From: Streptomyces antarcticus
GTDB taxonomy: Bacteria > Actinomycetota > Actinomycetes > Streptomycetales > Streptomycetaceae
Length of the DNA: 64,000 nucleotides
Direction of reading: 5' to 3'
NCBI RefSeq assembly: GCF_026627255.1
Contig: NZ_JAPNLM010000001.1
Coordinates: forward strand, 713,350 to 777,349
Shown here: positions 37,237-45,129 of the stretch, in pieces
How positions within the stretch are numbered: position 1 is the first letter of the stretch
How the letters are laid out: each line of letters opens with the position of its first letter
Program-made: the position numbers and the translations under genes
Notes under the pieces: generated by a model
Database searches by the model: none
What the model was told of the DNA's origin: nothing
What the model saw: the letters and a program-made list of their open reading frames with translations, nothing else

Positions 37237-37328
37237 CGCTCGACGCGGATGCCGCGAACAGCCCCGGCCCGGGTCGCCCCCGGCCCGGGGCCTTCGCGTA
37301 CGCCCGCCGGGGCCGACCCCGGCGGGCG

Positions 37329-37400
37329 GCGAACGGCCGGCCGGCCGGTCAGCGCACGGCCGGGTCAGCGCACGGCCGGCCGGCCGGTCAGCGCGCAGCC
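37329..37400. repeat. GGCCGGCC/GTCAGCGCA repeat tract
   Basis: Three imperfect copies of a unit ending GGTCAGCGCACGGCC are interspersed with GGCCGGCCGGCC runs between the small ORF and the LysR gene. The leftward continuation of the LysR C-terminus next to this tract is also low complexity. Confidence 0.65.
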
Positions 37401-37439
37401 AGGAGGTCCGTCACGGGGCGGGCCGTCACCGCCCGGCCG

Positions 37440-38438
37440 TCACCGGGCGGGCCGGGCCGCCGGGGTGGCCGCCGCGGCCGCCAGCCCGTCGCCGGGTCCG
37501 GCCGCGACCGGGCCCCCGACGCCGTCCGCCGCCCCGGCCGAGCCGGCGAGGGCCTGCGCGTGCGCGGCCCGGGCGTGCTCCAGTACGTCGGCGGCCCGGC
37601 CCGCCGACCGCGCCGCCGGGTGCCACCCCAGCAGGTGCCGCCACACCAGCGGGGTCCCGGCCAGCGGCCGGGCCACCACCCCCGGGGTGACCGGGAAGGT
37701 GGCCCGGCACAGCCCGACCGCCCGCCCGACCTGCACGAGGTGCACGCAGGAGGCGGTGTCGGTCTCGTAGACGCAGGCGGGCGTGAACCCGGCCCGTACG
37801 CACGCCGCCGCGAAACAGTCCCCGAAGCACCCGTCGCCCGGCACGTCCGTCCAGGCCTCGGCGGCCAGTTCCGCCAGGTCGATCTCCCGCCGGGCGGCCA
37901 GCGGATGGTCCTCGGCGAGCATCACGTACACCGCGTCCCGCGCCACCTCCATCCACGCGAGGCGCCCCGGCTCGGGCGGCGCGCTCTCCCCGCAGACCCC
38001 GACCAGCGCGAAGTCCAGGCGCCCGTCGGCGACGCTGCCGGCGACGTCCTTCTCGGACCAGGAGGTGTACGTGGTCACGGGTACCCCGGGCTCCTCGCGG
38101 GCCAGCCGGTCCACGAGCCCGCCGAGCAGCGGCCCGTGCGTCCCGCCGAGCCGGTAGCCGTCCGCGCCCTGCCGGGCGAACCGCACCGCCTCCTCCTGGA
38201 GTTCGCACACGGCGGGCAGCACGACGCGGGCCCGGTCCAGCACCAGCTCCCCGAGCGGGGTGGCCCGTACGCCCTCCCGTCCGCGTACGAACAGCGCCCC
38301 GCCCAGCACCCGTTCGATCCGCTTCAGCTGTGTGCTGAGCGCGGGCTGCGCGATCCCCAGCGCGGTGGCGGCCCGCGTCAGGCTGCCGGCGTCCGCCACG
38401 GCCCTGACGATCTTGAGGTGCCTCAGCTCCAGGTCCAT
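37440..38438 (-). CDS. LysR family transcriptional regulator
   Basis: A 332-residue regulator with an N-terminal winged helix-turn-helix (LELRHLKIVRAVADAGSLTRAATALGIAQPALSTQLKRIERVLGGALFVR). A periplasmic-binding-type effector domain follows (FALVGVCGESAP, DHPLAARREIDLAELAAEAWTDVPG). The last 50 residues are Ala/Gly-rich and look like a poorly conserved extension. It is divergent from the deazaflavin oxidoreductase gene with 107 bases between them and probably regulates it. A short dyad TGGT-TCAG-ACCA at 38449-38460 is a possible site. Confidence 0.9.
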   Translation of the reverse strand: MDLELRHLKIVRAVADAGSLTRAATALGIAQPALSTQLKRIERVLGGALFVRGREGVRATPLGELVLDRARVVLPAVCELQEEAVRFARQGADGYRLGGTHGPLLGGLVDRLAREEPGVPVTTYTSWSEKDVAGSVADGRLDFALVGVCGESAPPEPGRLAWMEVARDAVYVMLAEDHPLAARREIDLAELAAEAWTDVPGDGCFGDCFAAACVRAGFTPACVYETDTASCVHLVQVGRAVGLCRATFPVTPGVVARPLAGTPLVWRHLLGWHPAARSAGRAADVLEHARAAHAQALAGSAGAADGVGGPVAAGPGDGLAAAAATPAARPAR

Positions 38439-38545
38439 GTCACGAGCTTGGTTCAGACCAGTGGGCGGGCGCTACGGGTCGGCCGCATCCAGAATCGGTG
38501 AATGCTCGTTAGCCGCCCGGGGGCCACGACCCAAAGGACAGGTGA

Positions 38546-38992
38546 ATGCACGCACTCGACGTCGACTGGGACCACCCCGTGGACCCGCGACCAGGCCCGC
38601 AGCTCGACCACGTACGCGCCTACGTGGCCTCCGTCGGCGCCGACGGCCACCTCTGGCACGGCGTCCACACCCTGCTCCTCACCACGGCCGGCCGCGCCAC
38701 CGGCCGCGCCGTCCGCACCCCGCTGATCTACGGCGAGGACGCGGGCCGCATCATCCTGGTGGCCTCGGGCTACGGCGCCCCGCACCACCCCGCCTGGTAC
38801 CGCAACCTCACCGCGCACCCCGAGGTCCGCTTCCAGGCCGGCGCGACCCTGCGCCGGGCCACGGCCCACACGGCCGGCCGGGCGGAGCGGGAGACGTACT
38901 GGCACCTGATGACCGGCCTGTGGCCCGCGTACGAGGAGGACCAGGTGGCCACGGACCGGGAGATCCCCCTGGTCGTCCTGGAACCCTTCTGA
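38546..38992 (+). CDS. Deazaflavin (F420)-dependent nitroreductase-family oxidoreductase
   Basis: A 148-residue split-barrel protein of the Ddn family. The hallmark run TTAGRATGRAVRTPLIYGEDAGRIILVASGYGAPHHPAWYRNLTAHPEV spans residues about 45-95. Such enzymes use F420H2, which Streptomyces makes, to reduce varied substrates. The start at ATG 38546 follows GGACAGGTG. The divergent LysR gene suggests substrate-induced expression. The true substrate is unknown. Confidence 0.88.
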   Translation: MHALDVDWDHPVDPRPGPQLDHVRAYVASVGADGHLWHGVHTLLLTTAGRATGRAVRTPLIYGEDAGRIILVASGYGAPHHPAWYRNLTAHPEVRFQAGATLRRATAHTAGRAERETYWHLMTGLWPAYEEDQVATDREIPLVVLEPF

Positions 38993-39025
38993 CCGGTGCG
39001 GGCCGCAGCCCCCTAGGCTCCTGGC

Positions 39026-39664
39026 ATGTACGCCACCGAAACGGCCCGCGACCGCATACGGGCCTGGACCGCGCTCCCGTCCCCCAGCGGGGCGTGGCTC
39101 GCCTTCGCCACGGTCCTCGCGGTCATGGTCCCGCTGTGGCTGCTGACGGTCCTGGTCACCGAGGTCTCGGAGCACGTCGAGCGCTGCTCGCACGGCATGA
39201 TCGGCCCCGGCGGCGCCTTCCGCGTGGAGGGCACGGTCTTCCCGTACGACGACACCTGCGTGTACCCGGACGGTACGGAGCTGTCGGCGATCGGCGCCCT
39301 GGCGTACGTGTGGTGGTTCTTCCAGGCCGTCCTGCTCCTGCTGCTGCTCGGCGCGTTCGCCCTGGAGTTCGCCCACCTGCGCCGCCCGGGGTCGCGGCGG
39401 CGCTTCGGCGTCCTGACCGCCGTCTCGGGGGCGCTGCTGGTGGTCGCGTACGCGCTGGCCTCCCCGCCGGTCCTGTCGTGCCGGCCCGCCGAGACCGCCG
39501 GACGGACGGCGTTCCCGCCGCAGACGACCTGCACGGGCCCGCTCGGCACGCGGGGCCTGGTCCCCGGCTGGCTGCCCGTGCTGATCACGGTCCTGCTGCC
39601 GGCCTTCGCGGCCTCTGCGGCGGGAACGGCCTGGTGCCGCCCGGCCGGCCGGGGCCGGTCCTAG
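39026..39664 (+). CDS. Multi-pass membrane protein of unknown function
   Basis: A 212-residue protein with four predicted membrane segments: about residues 24-47, 90-112, 127-145 and 183-203. Two cysteine-bearing loops (ERCSHG...DDTCVYPDG and SCRPAE...TTCTGP) would face outside and may form disulfides. It starts 33 bases after the oxidoreductase stop and could be co-transcribed. I recognise no family. Confidence 0.72.
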   Translation: MYATETARDRIRAWTALPSPSGAWLAFATVLAVMVPLWLLTVLVTEVSEHVERCSHGMIGPGGAFRVEGTVFPYDDTCVYPDGTELSAIGALAYVWWFFQAVLLLLLLGAFALEFAHLRRPGSRRRFGVLTAVSGALLVVAYALASPPVLSCRPAETAGRTAFPPQTTCTGPLGTRGLVPGWLPVLITVLLPAFAASAAGTAWCRPAGRGRS

Positions 39665-39670
39665 GGGGGC

Positions 39671-40075
39671 TCACGTCCCGTCCGGCGGCGTGGCGAGCTC
39701 GAACCACACCGCCTTCCCGATCCCGCACTCCCTCGGGTACGCCCCCCAGCCCTCCGCCAGCGCCGCCACGATCCCCAGCCCCCGCCCGGACTCCGCCAGC
39801 GGCCGGGGCTCCCGCGGGACGGGCAGCTCCCGCCCGGCGTCGAGCACCTCCACCCGCAGCCGCTCCCCGTCGTACAGGCACCGCACCCAGATCTCCCGGC
39901 CGGGGACGCGGGCGTGCCAGCAGGCGTTGGCCATCAGTTCGCTGAGCAGCAGGACGGCCGTCTCGGCGGTCTCGTCCGGCAACTTCCACTCCCGGGCCTG
40001 GGCGGCGAGACAGGCACGGGCGCGGGGGACGCTGATGGGCGCGCGGGGGTAGCGCCACTCGATGGGGTGATCCAT
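39671..40075 (-). CDS. RsbW-like ATP-binding regulator (HATPase_c)
   Basis: A 134-residue GHKL-fold protein of the anti-sigma-factor kinase type that is abundant in Streptomyces. The N box is ELMANACWHA, followed by VEVLDAGRELP (G1-like) and GRGLGIVAALAEGWG (G2). ATG 40075 gives a compact protein; the longer open frame is shadow. It is divergent from an XRE-DUF5753/DUF397 pair, the classic whiJ/abaA-like three-gene arrangement in Streptomyces development loci. Its partner could be the DUF5753 regulator. Confidence 0.87.
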   Translation of the reverse strand: MDHPIEWRYPRAPISVPRARACLAAQAREWKLPDETAETAVLLLSELMANACWHARVPGREIWVRCLYDGERLRVEVLDAGRELPVPREPRPLAESGRGLGIVAALAEGWGAYPRECGIGKAVWFELATPPDGT

Positions 40076-40180
40076 GGTCCATACGGTGGCGGCCGGGGTA
40101 GGGGCCGGGCGAGCAACGGCGCGTAGACGGGGGTCGTTTGTACACGCGCGGTACCGGTGGCAGGAGGGGCGGACGGACCA

Positions 40181-40975
40181 ATGACCGAGGCATGGCGGTA
40201 CGGCGGCAACCAGGTCAAACTGTGGCGCACGGAGGCGGGCAAGAGCCGGGAGGAACTGGCGGCCGAGGCGAACTACGACCCTGAGACCGTCAAGTCGATG
40301 GAACTGGGCCGCAGGCGCCCGACGATGCAGCTGCTCCGGACGGCGGACCAGCTGTTCGGGGCGGGCGGCAAGTTGGTGGCGGTCGCCGAGTACATGAAAC
40401 CGGAGCCGTTCCCGAAACGGTCGGAGGAGTTCATGGCAGCGGAGGCGGAGTGCTTTGCCTTCAACAACTACGAGCCGCTGCTGATCCCGGGCCTGCTTCA
40501 AACCGAAGAGCACGCACACCTCCTGATCAGCTCCAGCAGCCCACTCCTGGACGATGAGACCGTGGACGAACGGGTCCGTGCGCGCATTGAACGCCAACAC
40601 GCGATGGTGCGGCGGATCAGGACCGTCTACAGCTTCATCGTCAACGAGTCGGCCCTGCTCACGGGGGTCGGCGGCCCGGACGCCATGCGACGGCAGCTCG
40701 CGCACCTGCTGAAGCTCTCCGACCTGCGAAACGTATCCATCCAAGTACTGCCGAAGAGCAAGTGCCCCGGTGTCGCGCTCGTAGGTCCGATCATCCTGCT
40801 GGAAACGCCGGAACATCAGCTTTGGGCCTGGGCGGACGGCCAGGAGACCAGCGCCATGTACTCCCACCGGGACAAGGTCAGCGCGCTCACACAGGCCCAT
40901 GGCATGATCCGAACCAACGCCCTCAGCGCTGCGGAGTCGGCGGAGTTCATCAAGAGACTCGCGGAGGAGCTATGA
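40181..40975 (+). CDS. XRE-family regulator with DUF5753 domain
   Basis: A 264-residue protein: an N-terminal Cro/C1-type helix-turn-helix (residues 10-62, VKLWRTEAGKSREELAAEANYDPETVKSMELGRRRP) and a DUF5753 domain. That domain has NYEPLLIPGLLQTEEHAHLLI, RQHAMVRRIRTVYSFIVNESALL and VSIQVLPKSKCPGVAL. This is the WhiJ-like family, which pairs with small DUF397 proteins and affects sporulation or antibiotic production. ATG 40181 follows AGGAGGGGC. It overlaps the DUF397 start by four bases (ATGA). Confidence 0.92.
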   Translation: MTEAWRYGGNQVKLWRTEAGKSREELAAEANYDPETVKSMELGRRRPTMQLLRTADQLFGAGGKLVAVAEYMKPEPFPKRSEEFMAAEAECFAFNNYEPLLIPGLLQTEEHAHLLISSSSPLLDDETVDERVRARIERQHAMVRRIRTVYSFIVNESALLTGVGGPDAMRRQLAHLLKLSDLRNVSIQVLPKSKCPGVALVGPIILLETPEHQLWAWADGQETSAMYSHRDKVSALTQAHGMIRTNALSAAESAEFIKRLAEEL

Positions 40976-41226
40976 GCAACGATCTGACGTGGTTCAAGTC
41001 CAGTTACAGCGACGGCCAGGGCGGCAACTGCGTCGAAGTCGCCCTCGACTGGCACAAGTCCACGTACAGCGACGACCAGGGCAGCAACTGCGTCGAGGTC
41101 GCCGCCTGCCCCCACACCGTCCACGTCCGGGACACCAAGCTCGGCGCGGCCGGGCCCCGGTTCTCCGTGCCTGCGGACGCCTGGGGCGTGTTCCTCGGCG
41201 GGGTCGCCACCCGTTCGGGGGATTGA
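40972..41226 (+). CDS. DUF397 protein with internally duplicated N-terminal motif
   Basis: An 84-residue partner of the upstream XRE-DUF5753 regulator, translationally coupled to it. DUF397 proteins usually have one copy of the motif W-x-KSSYSxxxGxNCVEVA. Here it appears twice in tandem, WFKSSYSDGQGGNCVEVA and WHKSTYSDDQGSNCVEVA, 20 residues apart. The normal tail HVRDTKLGAAGPRFSVPADAWGVFLGGV follows. The DNA repeats are 54 bases at 40990 and 41050. Length is about 20 residues over the family norm. The duplication might alter pairing with the regulator. Confidence 0.88.
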   Translation: MSNDLTWFKSSYSDGQGGNCVEVALDWHKSTYSDDQGSNCVEVAACPHTVHVRDTKLGAAGPRFSVPADAWGVFLGGVATRSGD

Positions 41227-41289
41227 TCACCGTAACGGTGGCCTGACAGCCCCCTGAACCGCTATCAACAGAGCGGGGAAGGGGGACAG

Positions 41290-41670
41290 TTGAACACAAA
41301 CACCCACGAGCGGGACCGGGTCCGGCGCAGTGAGAACGGGCCGTTCCTGCTCGCGCAGGTACTGGCGGACACCCTCGTGACCATCGGCCGGCAGCGGCAG
41401 CCCGATGCGCGCGAGGGGCGGCAGGCGGTGTGCCGGCGGTGCGGCGAGGCCGCGTACTGGCACCGGACGGTCCACGGCCGGTGGATTCTGATCCAGCCCG
41501 GCGAGGCGCCCTGCCACCTCGTACCGGAGGGCAAGCGCTGGCGCATCGCGGGCGACGGCACCGCCCTCAACCTCGGCCGGGCGATCCCCTCGGACACCTG
41601 CCGGGTCAGCCATTTCGACGTGTGCGCTCAGGCCGTCGCGTCCCCGGCGGGGGCCGCGACGGCGCTGTAG
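41290..41670 (+). CDS. DUF6083 protein
   Basis: A 126-residue protein resembling the DUF6083 group of Streptomyces. A zinc-knuckle-like CRRCGEAAYWHR (about residues 48-59) is followed by WILIQPGEAPCHLVPEGKRWRI and DTCRVSHFDVC. The only in-frame start in the right place is TTG 41290, with GGGGGA upstream. It lies 63 bases after the DUF397 gene in the same direction and may belong to the same unit. Its 3' end overlaps the antisense C-terminal remnant of the disrupted GNAT gene. Confidence 0.75.
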   Translation: MNTNTHERDRVRRSENGPFLLAQVLADTLVTIGRQRQPDAREGRQAVCRRCGEAAYWHRTVHGRWILIQPGEAPCHLVPEGKRWRIAGDGTALNLGRAIPSDTCRVSHFDVCAQAVASPAGAATAL

Positions 41671-41711
41671 GTGCGGCCCCCGGCCTCGTAGTCGCCGAGC
41701 GAGGTTTGAAC
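41638..41711 (-). pseudogene. 3' fragment of the GNAT gene split by the IS607 element
   Basis: Read leftward from the element boundary, this stretch encodes VQTSLGDYEAGGRTYSAV and ends in TGA at 41638-41640, after AAPAGDATA. Joined to the fragment at 43991-44484 it restores a normal GNAT tail (GFGMT-VQTSLGDYE...). It is cut from the rest by about 2.28 kb of inserted DNA and has no start of its own. Confidence 0.75.
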
Positions 41712-41774
41712 TGCTCGCGGTGTAGTCAACTCTAGTGTGCATGACTGCCTTTAAGTTGGCGTTATGATCTCCGT

Positions 41775-42356
41775 ATGAACCTCAAGGAGTGGGCGAAGGC
41801 GAACGGTGTGCATCCGCATACCGCTTATCGCTGGTTCCGCGAGGGCACGTTGCCGGTTCCGGCGACGCGTGTGGGGCCGCGCACGATCCTGGTGAACGTG
41901 GAAGCGAACTCCGCGCCGCCTGTCGGGTCTGATGGTGTGGGCCTGTACGCCCGGGTCTCGTCGCACGATCAGAAGCAGGACCTTGAGCGGCAGACCGCCC
42001 GGCTCGCGACGTGGGCGGCGAAGGCCGGTCACCGTGTCGTGCGGGTGGAGTCCGAGGTCGGGTCCGGAACGAACGGAGCCCGGTCCAAGGTGCGCCGGCT
42101 GCTGGCCGATCCGAAGGTGACCACGGTCGTGGTCGAGCACAAGGATCGCCTCGGCCGGATAAACGTGGAGCTCGTCGAGGCCGCTCTGTCGGCGCACGGC
42201 CGCCGCCTGGTGGTCCTGGACGAAGGAGAGGTCGAGGACGACCTGGTCCGCGACATGGTCGAGGTACTGACGTCGTTCTGCGCCCGCCTGTACGGCCGCC
42301 GGTCGGCGAAGAACCGGGCCCGCAAGGCGCTGGAAGCGGCGGCCGAAGGTGAGTGA
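41775..42356 (+). CDS. tnpA: IS607-type serine recombinase TnpA
   Basis: A 193-residue transposase. A MerR-like DNA-binding head (LKEWAKANGVHPHTAYRWFREGTLPVPATRVG, residues 3-35) is followed by a resolvase catalytic domain. The nucleophile Ser lies in YARVSSHDQKQDLERQ, and the other conserved residues in VVEHKDRLGR and the long C-terminal helix. This order, DNA-binding domain before catalytic domain, is specific to the IS607 group. Its stop overlaps the tnpB start by eight bases. The frame is intact, so it may be active. Confidence 0.92.
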   Translation: MNLKEWAKANGVHPHTAYRWFREGTLPVPATRVGPRTILVNVEANSAPPVGSDGVGLYARVSSHDQKQDLERQTARLATWAAKAGHRVVRVESEVGSGTNGARSKVRRLLADPKVTTVVVEHKDRLGRINVELVEAALSAHGRRLVVLDEGEVEDDLVRDMVEVLTSFCARLYGRRSAKNRARKALEAAAEGE

Positions 42357-43989
42357 GAAGAAGAAACTCCGCACCATCGACGCCCCGTTCGTCGCACTCG
42401 GCCCGTCCGGCGTCGCGATACGCGACCGGCTCAAGCACCTGACGCCCGGCGACGAGAAGGTACTGCGCCTGGTCGGCGAGCACCTCGGCCGGCTCGCATC
42501 CCGTGACCTGGCCGTGCGCTGCGCCCAGGGCCAGGAGCACTCTTCCGAGTCGTGGGCGGTCCGTAAGCGGGACCTGACGGCGGAGTCGTCGTCGCGGTGG
42601 GCCGGGTCGATCACGAAGGCCACCCACGACCAGTGGGCGCTCTCCCGCCGCTGCCAACTCGCCCACATTCAGAGCCTGGAGGCTGGTGTCCGTACGCTGA
42701 TGCACCGCCTGTCGCAGCCTCTCGGGGAGAAGGGCACCAAGCGGGCGGCGGGCGGCTACCGGTCGAAGAGTGAGTGGTTCCACAAGACCCGCCGCCTGGC
42801 CGTGCTGGAGCACCGCCTCGATGTTGCCCGCGCCGAGCGGGAAGCCGGTGTCGTCCGCGTCGTGCGGGGCGGCCGGAAGCTGCTGAACACCCGGAACAAC
42901 CTGGCCGCAGCCAAGCTCACCGAACCCCAGTGGCGGGAGCGGTGGGAGGCCGAGCGCTGGTTCCTGTCGGCAGACGGCGAGTCCGGGAAGCGCTACGGCA
43001 ACGACACGATCCGCGTCAGCCCCGACGGCGAGGTCTCCGTCAACCTTCCCGCGCCGCTTGCCCACCTGGCGAACGCACCCCGCGGCCGGTACGTCCTCGC
43101 CTCGAAGGTCGCGTTCCCGCACCGTGGCGCGGAGTGGCGTGACCGGGTGGAGGGCAACCGGGCGGTCGCCTACCGCATCCACCTCGATGTCGCCCGGGGC
43201 CGCTGGTACCTGACCGCCTCGTGGCAGAAGCCCGTCGTCCAGACGGTCCCGCTGGAGACCGCCCGCGCCGCGGGGATGGTCGGCGTCGACACGAACGCCG
43301 ATCACTTCGCCGCCTACCGGCTCGACGTCCACGGCAACCCGATCGGCGACCCCCACCAGTTCTTCTACGACCTGTCCGGCAGCGCCGGCAACCGTGATGC
43401 CCAGGTCCGCCACGCCATCACCCAAGTCCTGCACTGGGCGAAGAAGTGCGGCGCCAAGGCGATCGCGATCGAGAACCTCGACTTCGGGGCGGAGAAGACC
43501 CGCGAGAAGCACGGCCGGCGGAAGAAGTTCCGTCAGCTGATCTCCGGGATCCCCACCGGGAAACTCCGCACCCGCCTGGTGTCGATGGCCGCCGAGCAGG
43601 GCCTGGCGATCATCGCCGTGGACCCCGCCTACACCTCCATGTGGGGAGCCGAGCACTGGCGCAAGCCGCTGCTCACCCCGCGCCGCAAGATGTCCCGTCA
43701 CGATGCCGCCGGCATCGCGATCGGACGACGTGCCCTCGGGCATCCGATCCGGCGACGGACGGCACCGCCCCACGACGACCAGAGCGATCGTCGTGGGCAT
43801 CGGACCGTCCAGGCCGGACCGGAAACCCGAGGACGCGAGGAAACCCGCCACCCCGCCACGGACCCCAGCACCAAGCTGGAAGACCGAACGGGGACAACGA
43901 GAACGCGGGCGACCAGGACACCCAAAACCGTTCGGGATGTCCCATCTGATCAGGAATGGGTTCAAGACTCACTCCTGCTCACTGAGTAG
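42349..43989 (+). CDS. tnpB: TnpB-like RNA-guided nuclease of the IS607 element
   Basis: A 546-residue TnpB relative starting at GTG 42349. The RuvC-like nuclease residues are present: Asp in MVGVDTNADHF, Glu in AIAIENLDFG, and Asp in SRHDAAGIAI. The usual CxxC zinc ribbon between the last two motifs is missing; the segment reads YTSMWGAEHWRKPL. The N-terminal 250 residues are longer than in compact TnpB. The last 75 residues are charged and low in complexity, and their DNA is rich in hairpins. That fits an overlapping guide-RNA scaffold. TnpB cuts the empty donor site to favour element retention. Confidence 0.88.
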   Translation: MSEKKKLRTIDAPFVALGPSGVAIRDRLKHLTPGDEKVLRLVGEHLGRLASRDLAVRCAQGQEHSSESWAVRKRDLTAESSSRWAGSITKATHDQWALSRRCQLAHIQSLEAGVRTLMHRLSQPLGEKGTKRAAGGYRSKSEWFHKTRRLAVLEHRLDVARAEREAGVVRVVRGGRKLLNTRNNLAAAKLTEPQWRERWEAERWFLSADGESGKRYGNDTIRVSPDGEVSVNLPAPLAHLANAPRGRYVLASKVAFPHRGAEWRDRVEGNRAVAYRIHLDVARGRWYLTASWQKPVVQTVPLETARAAGMVGVDTNADHFAAYRLDVHGNPIGDPHQFFYDLSGSAGNRDAQVRHAITQVLHWAKKCGAKAIAIENLDFGAEKTREKHGRRKKFRQLISGIPTGKLRTRLVSMAAEQGLAIIAVDPAYTSMWGAEHWRKPLLTPRRKMSRHDAAGIAIGRRALGHPIRRRTAPPHDDQSDRRGHRTVQAGPETRGREETRHPATDPSTKLEDRTGTTRTRATRTPKTVRDVPSDQEWVQDSLLLTE

Positions 43990-43993
43990 GAAC
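43740..43993 (+). ncRNA. Predicted omega (reRNA) scaffold at the element's right end
   Basis: TnpB guide RNAs are made from the 3' end of tnpB through the right end of the element. Here the segment has nested stems: CCCACGACGA (43769-43778) with TCGTCGTGGG (43788-43797), flanked by GGACGG/CCGTCC, and a terminal CTCACT/ACTGAG pair. The guide would begin just after 43993 in the GNAT gene. Boundaries are approximate and unproven. Confidence 0.45.
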
Positions 43994-44484
43994 GGTCATG
44001 CCGAAGCCGTCGACATGGACCCGCCAGGACGGCGCGTTGCCCGCCTCGATGAACGCGACGACGGCCTCGGCGCGCGCCTGCGCCGCTACCGCGACGGCCA
44101 TCGTGAACAGGCCGCGGGCCACGCCCCGGCCCCGGAAGGCCGCGTCGACCACCACGGGGCCGTACAGCAGCCAGTGCACCTTGCGGAGCGGGCGGCCCTG
44201 CCAGCGCAGCACGTCCTGGGCGTCGAGGAGGGTGCGCACCGGCGGGGGCGGGTCCGGGAGGTCGGCCGCCGCCGAGAGGCGAGGAGCCCGGCCACCCGGC
44301 CCGCGTCGTCCGCCACCAGCAGTTCCCCGGCCCTGGCCATGGCGCGCAGCGCCTCCTCGCCGAACACGCCCTGTACGAAGCCCTGGGCGCGGCGCTGCTC
44401 CTCCGTCAGGGCGTCGTGGTGGTTGGCGGCGAAGAGCGCGGCCATGGCGGGCGCGTCGGCTTCGGTGGCGTGTCGGTAGCGCAT
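43991..44484 (-). pseudogene. GNAT acetyltransferase, frameshifted and interrupted (5' fragment)
   Basis: This is an N-acetyltransferase-like gene, starting at ATG 44484 (MRYRHATEADAPAMAALFAANHH). The frame runs to about 44278 (GRVAGLLA) and then the coding potential moves to another frame (LSAAADLPDPPPPVRTLLDAQDVLRWQG...). It continues through the acetyl-CoA site FRGRGVARGLFTMAVAVA to VHVDGFGMT at the IS607 boundary. One base appears to be missing near 44278, unless that is a sequencing error. The C-terminal 25 residues lie beyond the element at 41638-41711. The gene is thus doubly damaged and presumed inactive. Confidence 0.82.
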
Positions 44485-44692
44485 GCGGCCGAGACTGCCG
44501 CCCTTCCCGGCGTTCGCTGAAACGCCTCGCTGGAACCGACCACCAGGCCCTTGCCCATCCACGTGCAAACCACAATCCAACAGGGGTTCTCCCCCCGGAT
44601 GTTCGCCACCCGAGTTTGCGTTCGAGACCCGTCGCTTGGTTACGTACAGGGCAGGCGGCGCCGGAGGCGCCACGGGAGGGGCGGCACACCAC

Positions 44693-44767
44693 ATGAGCAC
44701 AGAGGCGGCACTGCCCACGCGCTGGCAGGCGCTGTTCGGCGAACCGGCGGGCATGAGTCAGGCGTGA
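44693..44767 (+). pseudogene. Short 24-codon ORF, probable gene remnant
   Basis: A 24-residue reading frame (MSTEAALPTRWQALFGEPAG...) with GGGAGGGG upstream resembles the first residues of larger Streptomyces proteins, then stops. Its TGA overlaps the next start by GTGA. It looks like a head left after an internal deletion. Its own function is unlikely. Confidence 0.45.
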
Positions 44768-45129
44768 TGCTGGGTGGTGCGGGAGCGGGCGCCGTGGCCG
44801 GGGGTGTGGTGGGGTCGGCCCTCGGTCCCCTCGGTACCGTGGGCGGGGCCGTCATCGGAGGCGTCGGGGGCGGTGTGCACGGTTTCGTCGTGGCCGACGC
44901 GGTCAGCGACGACAGTCAGATCTACTTCGGCACGGATCCGGCACACGGCGACTTCGGCGCCAACCGCTTCCTCGTCGACGACGGACCAGTGCCCCTCATC
45001 GAGGGTGGCGGCCCCATGGACGCCCACTCAAACTACTTCAACCCCAACAAGGACAAGGACTCCGCGTCCAACATCCCACGGATCATCTCAGGCCACGCCC
45101 AGGACATCACCACCGAGGAACACCGATGA
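44764..45129 (+). CDS. Glycine-zipper protein fragment of unknown function
   Basis: A 121-residue reading frame from GTG 44764 (or ATG 44767). Residues 3-40 form a glycine-zipper membrane-active stretch (GGAGAGAVAGGVVGSALGPLG...). The rest is hydrophilic: YFGTDPAHGDFGANRFLVDDG and SNYFNPNKDKDSASNIPRIISGH. The composition recalls the C-terminal portion of a larger secreted or toxin-like protein. The overlap with the truncated 24-codon head suggests an internally deleted gene. The stop overlaps the next lipoprotein start by four bases, so the pair was an operon. Confidence 0.55.
   Translation: MMLGGAGAGAVAGGVVGSALGPLGTVGGAVIGGVGGGVHGFVVADAVSDDSQIYFGTDPAHGDFGANRFLVDDGPVPLIEGGGPMDAHSNYFNPNKDKDSASNIPRIISGHAQDITTEEHR

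Larger units (their letters stand above)
41709..43993 (+). mobile_element. IS607-family insertion element (TnpA serine recombinase and TnpB)
   Basis: The element carries a small serine recombinase and a TnpB nuclease. Its ends are inferred from the split GNAT gene: the triplet AAC occurs at both junctions (41709-41711 and 43991-43993). Removing about 2.28 kb between them rejoins the reading frame ...GFGMTVQTSLGDYE. No longer target duplication or terminal inverted repeat is seen, as expected for serine-recombinase transposition of this family. Confidence 0.85.

Noticed and set aside
37426-38208. Alternative 260-codon frame over the LysR gene
   Set aside because: Low-complexity shadow of the LysR reading frame.
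41782-43965. 727-codon leftward frame covering the IS607 element
   Set aside because: Antisense shadow of tnpA and tnpB with no recognisable domain.
44551-45129. Full 192-codon reading of the glycine-zipper frame
   Set aside because: The first 70 codons are Arg-rich shadow sequence with no ribosome site; the plausible part begins at 44764.
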